From NCBI RefSeq assembly GCF_020515695.1, contig NZ_JAIWJA010000010.1, forward strand, positions 1 to 64,000: a stretch of DNA of 64,000 nucleotides. Reading direction: 5' to 3'. Origin of the DNA: Pseudomonas sp. MWU16-30317 (GTDB lineage: Bacteria > Pseudomonadota > Gammaproteobacteria > Pseudomonadales > Pseudomonadaceae). Positions 59,707 through 64,000 of the stretch are shown piece after piece. The translations under genes and the position numbers were made by a program. The notes under the pieces are model-generated. The model worked only from the letters and a program-made list of their open reading frames with translations. It was not told where the DNA came from and made no database searches. Every line of letters begins with the position of its first letter. Within the stretch, counting starts at the first letter, position 1.

Positions 59707-61164
59707 ATGGGCACTCTTATTCCTTGCATCATCTCTGGCGGCGCTGGCACACGCTTGTGGCCCGTTTCCCGTGAAGCCATGCCCAAGCCATTCATGCGCT
59801 TGCCAGATGGCGAGAGCCTGCTGCAAAAGACGTTCAAGCGCGCCAAGGCCCTGCCTGGCGTCGAGCGCATCGTCACGGTGACCAACCGCGAAGTGTTCTT
59901 CCGCACGCTGGACGAACAGCGTGCACTCAACCAGAAGACCCCCGTGGCGCTGGACTTCCTGCTGGAGCCCGCCGGGCGCAACACCGCGCCAGCCATTGCC
60001 GTCGCCGCACTGCACATTGCCACGCAATATGGCAGCGATGCACAAATGCTGGTATTGCCAGCCGATCACCTGATCCGCGACCAGGCCGCCTTCGAAGCCG
60101 CCGTCAGCACCGCCCAGACGCTCGCCGATCAAGGCCTGCTGGTGACCTTCGGGCTGCTGCCCACTGCACCGGAAACCGGCTTCGGCTACATCGAAAAAGG
60201 CGCTGCTATCGGCGAGGATGCTTATCAGGTTGCCTGTTTCAAGGAAAAACCTGACGCTGCTACTGCCCAGACGTACGTCGACGGCGGCCAGCACCTGTGG
60301 AACGCCGGCATGTTCTGCATGCGCGCGGGCAACATCATCGAACAGCTGGAAATTCACGCACCGGACGTACTGGAGGCCGCGCGCACTTGCCTGGCGCTCA
60401 GTCACAGCAAGGCTGGCGACAGCGAGTTGCAGCTCGAACTCGAAAGCACCACCTTCGCCCTGGCACCGGATATCTCCATCGACTACGCGGTCATGGAGCG
60501 TTCCAACCGCGTGGCGGTGATCCCTTGCCAATTGGGCTGGAGCGATATCGGTTCCTGGCAGGCGGTGCGCGAACTGACCCCCGCCGATGTCAACGGCAAC
60601 CAGTGCAATGGCGAGACCGTGCTGCACGACGTGAGCAACTGCTATATCGACTCGCCTCGTCGGGTGGTAGGCGCCATAGGCCTGGACAACCTGATTATCA
60701 TCGACACCCCGGACGCGCTGCTGATCGCCGACGCCAGCCGCAGCCAGGACGTCAGGCTGATCGCCCAGGAGCTCAAGCGTCAGGACCACGACGCCTACCG
60801 CCTGCACCGCACCGTGACCCGCCCGTGGGGTACCTACACCATCCTCGAGGAAGGCAAGCGCTTCAAGATCAAGCGCATCGTCGTACGTCCAGGTGGCTCG
60901 CTGTCGCTGCAGATGCATCACCACCGCAGCGAACACTGGATCGTGGTCTCGGGCATGGCGACGGTCACCAACGATGATCGCGAGTTCATGCTCGATACCA
61001 ACGAGTCGACCTTCATCAAGCCAGGTCGCGTGCACCGCCTGGTCAACCCTGGGGTGATCGACCTGGTGATGATCGAGGTGCAGAGCGGCGAATACCTCGG
61101 CGAAGACGACATCGTGCGCTTCACCGATATCTACGGCCGGGTACCCGAGAAAGCCAAGAGCTGA
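59707..61164 (+). CDS. Mannose-1-phosphate guanylyltransferase / mannose-6-phosphate isomerase
   Basis: The 485-residue bifunctional enzyme makes GDP-mannose. The N-terminal nucleotidyltransferase shows PCIISGGAGTRLWPVSREAMPKPF (pyrophosphorylase signature, in outline) and FKEKPDAATAQ. The C-terminal cupin isomerase shows TRPWGTYTILEEGKRFKIKRI, LSLQMHHHRSEHW and the late GVIDLVMIEVQ. It belongs to the ManC/AlgA/WbpW/PslB group; which polysaccharide it serves is not shown. ATG 59707 has GAGG 6 nt upstream. Confidence 0.93.
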   Translation: MGTLIPCIISGGAGTRLWPVSREAMPKPFMRLPDGESLLQKTFKRAKALPGVERIVTVTNREVFFRTLDEQRALNQKTPVALDFLLEPAGRNTAPAIAVAALHIATQYGSDAQMLVLPADHLIRDQAAFEAAVSTAQTLADQGLLVTFGLLPTAPETGFGYIEKGAAIGEDAYQVACFKEKPDAATAQTYVDGGQHLWNAGMFCMRAGNIIEQLEIHAPDVLEAARTCLALSHSKAGDSELQLELESTTFALAPDISIDYAVMERSNRVAVIPCQLGWSDIGSWQAVRELTPADVNGNQCNGETVLHDVSNCYIDSPRRVVGAIGLDNLIIIDTPDALLIADASRSQDVRLIAQELKRQDHDAYRLHRTVTRPWGTYTILEEGKRFKIKRIVVRPGGSLSLQMHHHRSEHWIVVSGMATVTNDDREFMLDTNESTFIKPGRVHRLVNPGVIDLVMIEVQSGEYLGEDDIVRFTDIYGRVPEKAKS

Positions 61165-61170
61165 AAACCC

Positions 61171-62388
61171 TCAGCCGAGTAGCTCACTCAAGGGAATGAA
61201 GACCACCGGCTCGCCGGCCTGCAAGGTCCGCTCTTCGCGCACCTCCACCAGGCCCTGAGCCCAGGCGGCACTGCGCAGCACGCCTGAACTCTGGTTGGGA
61301 TAGATCACCGCCCGACCATTCTCCAGGCGTGCACGCAGGTATTCCCGACGATTGCCGGCACGCGGCCAATCGAAGCCGGCCGGCACGCTGAACTGCAAGG
61401 GTGTGACGTCCTGCACACCCAGGCGGCGCAGCAGATAGGGCCGGGCCAGCAGCGCAAATGTCACCAGCGTCGACGCCGGATTACCCGGCAACCCGATCAC
61501 CGGCACCCCACGGAACTGGCCACAGGTCAGTGGCTTGCCGGGCTTGATCGCCAACTTCCAGAGCGCTAGCTCCCCCTCCTCCCGCAGCGCGATGCCGAGA
61601 AAATCAGCCTCGCCGACCGACACCCCGCCCGTACTCAAGATCAGATCGACCTCTCGCAACTCGCCCAGGCGCGCGCGGGTACGGTCCAGATCATCCGGCA
61701 AGATCCCCGCATCCACCACGTCACACCCCAAACGCGTCAGCCAGCTGATCAGCAACTGCCGATTGCTGTTGTAGATCTGCCCCGGCCCTAGCGGCTGCCC
61801 TGGCTCGACCAGTTCATCCCCCGTGGACAACACTGCCACCCGGGGCCGACGCGCCACTTGCAACTCGGCACGCCCCAACGACGCCGCCAATCCGAGTTCG
61901 ATGGCACTGAGCAGGGTGCCTGCTGCTAGCACCAACTCCCCGACCCGCGTTTCCTGCCCTTGCGGTCGAACATTCTGACCGACCGTGATGGGCTCGACGA
62001 AGCGCACACGCTCGTCACCCAGGATCTCGGCGTTTTCCTGCATCTCGACACAATCGGCGCCCGCTGGCAACGGCGCCCCCGTGAAAATCCGCGCGCACGT
62101 GCCCGGCTGCAGCGGTGCTGGCGCCTGGCCCGCAAAGATACGCTGACTGACCGGCAACGGCGTACCGGTCCAGTCCGCGCATCGAAAGGCATAACCATCC
62201 ATGGCGCTGTTTGGCCATGGCGGTAGATCGAGGCCGGCGACCAGGTCCTCGGCCAGCACACGACCATGAGCCGCCGCCAGCGCTACTGTCTCACGCTCGC
62301 TGATCGGGGTCGCGTCGGCCATTGCCAGCAACTGCGCCAGCGCCCGTTCCAGTGGCATCAGCGGCTTTGCCGCGCCCAACTCAGCCAC
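61171..62388 (-). CDS. moeA: Molybdopterin molybdenumtransferase MoeA
   Basis: The 405-residue enzyme inserts molybdate into adenylylated molybdopterin. It shows DLPPWPNSAMDGYAFRCAD, GTCARIFTGAPLPAGADCVEMQE, VAVLSTGDELVEPGQPLGPGQIYNSN (outline) and STGGVSVGEADF. It overlaps moaB by 8 bp, forming an operon. Cytoplasmic. Confidence 0.94.
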   Translation of the reverse strand: MAELGAAKPLMPLERALAQLLAMADATPISERETVALAAAHGRVLAEDLVAGLDLPPWPNSAMDGYAFRCADWTGTPLPVSQRIFAGQAPAPLQPGTCARIFTGAPLPAGADCVEMQENAEILGDERVRFVEPITVGQNVRPQGQETRVGELVLAAGTLLSAIELGLAASLGRAELQVARRPRVAVLSTGDELVEPGQPLGPGQIYNSNRQLLISWLTRLGCDVVDAGILPDDLDRTRARLGELREVDLILSTGGVSVGEADFLGIALREEGELALWKLAIKPGKPLTCGQFRGVPVIGLPGNPASTLVTFALLARPYLLRRLGVQDVTPLQFSVPAGFDWPRAGNRREYLRARLENGRAVIYPNQSSGVLRSAAWAQGLVEVREERTLQAGEPVVFIPLSELLG

Positions 62389-62920
62389 GGCTGGCGCAGG
62401 GTTCGGCCTGCTTCAAGTGCACGACGAAATTGCACGGCCGATGGCGTATATCCAGTTGCTCGGCGAGGATGCCGTCCCAGCCGGTTCGACACGCATTGGT
62501 CGAGCCTGGCAAGCACACCACCAGCGTGCCGTTCGCCAGCCCGGCCAGCGCGCGCGACTGCACGGTAGAAGTGCCGATATCGGCCACGGAAATCTGCCGA
62601 AACAGCTCACCAAAACCATCCACTTGCTTGTCGAGCAGGCAGCTGACGGCTTCCGGGGTGCTGTCGCGCCCGGTGAAGCCGGTGCCGCCCGTGATCAACA
62701 CCACTTGCACCACGTCTTCAGCAATCCAGTGCGCGACCTGGGCGCGAATGCGGTACAGATCATCCTTGAGCAACACGCGCTCGGCCAGTGAGTGACCGGC
62801 AGCGGTCAATCGATCGACGAACAGCTGACCTGAGGTATCGGTTTCCAGCGTGCGTGTGTCGCTGACAGTGAGTACCGCAATATTGAGCGGCACAAAAGGT
62901 ACATCGGCCTTGGGCTTCAT
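62381..62920 (-). CDS. moaB: Molybdenum cofactor biosynthesis protein MoaB
   Basis: The 179-residue MoaB/Mog fold protein has LNIAVLTVSDTRTLETDTSGQ, VVLITGGTGFTGRDSTPEAV and VVCLPGSTNACRTGWDGILAEQL. It probably adenylylates molybdopterin before MoeA acts. Operon with moeA; divergent from mobA. Confidence 0.94.
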   Translation of the reverse strand: MKPKADVPFVPLNIAVLTVSDTRTLETDTSGQLFVDRLTAAGHSLAERVLLKDDLYRIRAQVAHWIAEDVVQVVLITGGTGFTGRDSTPEAVSCLLDKQVDGFGELFRQISVADIGTSTVQSRALAGLANGTLVVCLPGSTNACRTGWDGILAEQLDIRHRPCNFVVHLKQAEPCASRG

Positions 62921-62997
62921 GGGCTAGGTCCAGTTGTTCAAATAGATGCGCGGTGTTATATCACAGCCTCGCTTCCCTACGCCTGCCGAGACCCGCC

Positions 62998-63609
62998 ATG
63001 CCTGCTGATCTGCCTTTGACACCCTGCTCGGTACTGCTGCTGGCCGGCGGCCGGGGCCAGCGCATGGGCGGTCGCGACAAGGGCTTGGTGCACTGGCGCG
63101 GCCAGCCGCTGATTGCGCATTTGCAGGCACTGGTGCGATCGCTGGGCGATGACCTGATCATCTCTTGCAACCGTAACCCTGCGCAGTACGCCGCGTATGC
63201 GGATCGGCTGGTCAGTGACGACAGCGATGACTTCCCTGGCCCTCTGGCGGGTATCCGCGCGGGCCTGGCCGTGGCTCGCCATACCCATCTGCTGGTATTG
63301 CCCTGTGACGTCCCGGGCCTGGACGCCTCGCTGCTGCAAGGCCTGTTGCAGTGCGCGGCTCGGCACCCCCAGCAGCCCGTGATGGTGCGTCATGGTGAAC
63401 ACTGGGAGCCGTTGATTTGCGTCATTCCGGTGATGCACGCGGCGCTGTTCGAAAGCGCCTGGCATGCAGGCGAGCGCAGCCCGCGCAAGATCCTCCTGGC
63501 ACTGGACGCGCAGCCGCTGCAATGCCTGCCTGACGACCCACGCCTGGCCAATCTCAATACCCCTGAAGCCCTCGCGCAAACGCACGGTGGTGGCAACGCA
63601 AGTATTTAA
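62998..63609 (+). CDS. mobA: Molybdenum cofactor guanylyltransferase MobA
   Basis: The 203-residue enzyme attaches GMP to molybdopterin, making the dinucleotide cofactor used by DMSO-reductase-family enzymes. The signature LLLAGGRGQRMGGRDKGLVHWRGQPLI-type loop is present at residues 14-40 and DDFPGPLAGIRAGL follows. ATG 62998 starts the conserved domain. Confidence 0.93.
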   Translation: MPADLPLTPCSVLLLAGGRGQRMGGRDKGLVHWRGQPLIAHLQALVRSLGDDLIISCNRNPAQYAAYADRLVSDDSDDFPGPLAGIRAGLAVARHTHLLVLPCDVPGLDASLLQGLLQCAARHPQQPVMVRHGEHWEPLICVIPVMHAALFESAWHAGERSPRKILLALDAQPLQCLPDDPRLANLNTPEALAQTHGGGNASI

Positions 63610-63691
63610 GAGGTCAGTTATCGATGGAACTTACATTCGCAAACGGGCGTCCGAACAGAGGAGAACAAGCATTACTTACCGGAGAACACCC

Positions 63692-63913
63692 ATGAACCAC
63701 CGTATTCTGCCCGCCGTCCTGCTCGCTTTGGGCCTTGCCACCCTCGCTGGCTGCGCCAACCCTAGCGTTATCACCCTGAACGACGGGCGTGAAATCCAGA
63801 CCACCGACACGCCGAAGTATGACGATGACACCGGCTTCTACCAGTTCAAGCAACTGGACGGTAAAGAGACCAAGGTCAACAAGGATCAGGTGCGCACCGT
63901 CAAGGAGCTGTGA
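63692..63913 (+). CDS. YgdI/YgdR-family lipoprotein (DUF903)
   Basis: The 73-residue protein has a lipoprotein signal with lipobox LAGC (Cys20). Its SH3-like DUF903 domain (SVITLNDGREIQTTDTPKYDDDTGFYQFKQLDGKETKVNKDQV in outline) follows. GGAG lies 8 nt before ATG 63692. Small lipoproteins of this family sit in the envelope; function is unknown. Confidence 0.9.
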   Translation: MNHRILPAVLLALGLATLAGCANPSVITLNDGREIQTTDTPKYDDDTGFYQFKQLDGKETKVNKDQVRTVKEL

Positions 63914-63926
63914 TTCATTGGCCGCT

Positions 63927-63952
63927 GGATGCGTGATCAAAGACACGCATCC
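63927..63952 (+). terminator. Hairpin after the small lipoprotein gene
   Basis: GGATGCGTG and CACGCATCC pair perfectly over 9 bp around ATCAAAGA, 13 nt after the stop. No T-tract follows, so termination efficiency is uncertain. Confidence 0.6.
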
Positions 63953-64000
63953 GCGCCGGTGCTTCAAGGATGATCTGCCAAGTGACAACATGCGGTTCGA

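Overview
The window comes from a Pseudomonas chromosome, most like the P. putida/P. fluorescens groups. The evidence is gene content and order recalled from other pseudomonads (dusA-tal-rssC-rssB-PilZ-mlaA; psrA/lexA-sulA ... topA ... fadB-fadA ... uspA, uup, slt ... moeA-moaB/mobA), the high GC, and REP/REPIN repeats between core genes. No tRNA or rRNA gene was recognised.

Positions 1 to about 13,370 are the right end of an integrative and conjugative element (ICE) of the PFL_4710/4711 (TraU/TraG, MobH relaxase) type. It begins with a scar of two broken insertion-sequence ORFs. Three overlapping mating-pore genes and a TraG-like gene follow. Next comes an accessory block: a small membrane protein, a DUF3085 protein, an unrecognised 100-residue protein, an ArdC-type antirestriction protein, an MvaT-like xenogeneic silencer and two small ORFs. 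A MobH relaxase, a non-coding region with inverted repeats and a five-copy 23-bp array, a PrtN-family regulator and a tyrosine integrase complete the element. The integrase sits head to head with dusA, about 110 bp away, which is the arrangement of dusA-associated integrases. The ICE therefore appears to be inserted in the 5' end of dusA and to supply its present start codon. The other ICE end lies left of the window.

From 13,375 to the end is core genome. The first part holds dusA and tal, the RssB/RssC stress-response module, PilZ proteins, mlaA, queF, a cupredoxin divergent from copRS, lolCDE, a glycerophosphodiesterase and sthA. Then come an MHS-type transporter, gap, mfd and a SNF2 helicase, nagZ, psrA divergent from lexA-sulA, topA, and the fatty-acid oxidation operon fadBA. 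The last part has uspA, uup, slt, a MOSC protein, cheV, an Hpt-like protein with a LuxR-type regulator, a lipid kinase, a GDP-mannose enzyme and molybdenum-cofactor genes. psrA, a lipid-responsive regulator, has a palindromic operator in its own promoter; its known target fadBA is 9 kb away. lexA-sulA has two adjacent SOS boxes.

The least explained features are (i) a structured leader present twice in the ICE, before the DUF3085 gene and before the 100-residue gene, with stem-preserving differences between copies; (ii) the repeat-rich int/dusA junction; (iii) the PrtN-family gene overlapping the integrase tail to tail; (iv) the 23-bp array and dyads after the relaxase; and (v) two intrinsic terminators facing away from every annotated gene, which suggest unannotated small RNAs. 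No wholly new multigene system was evident.
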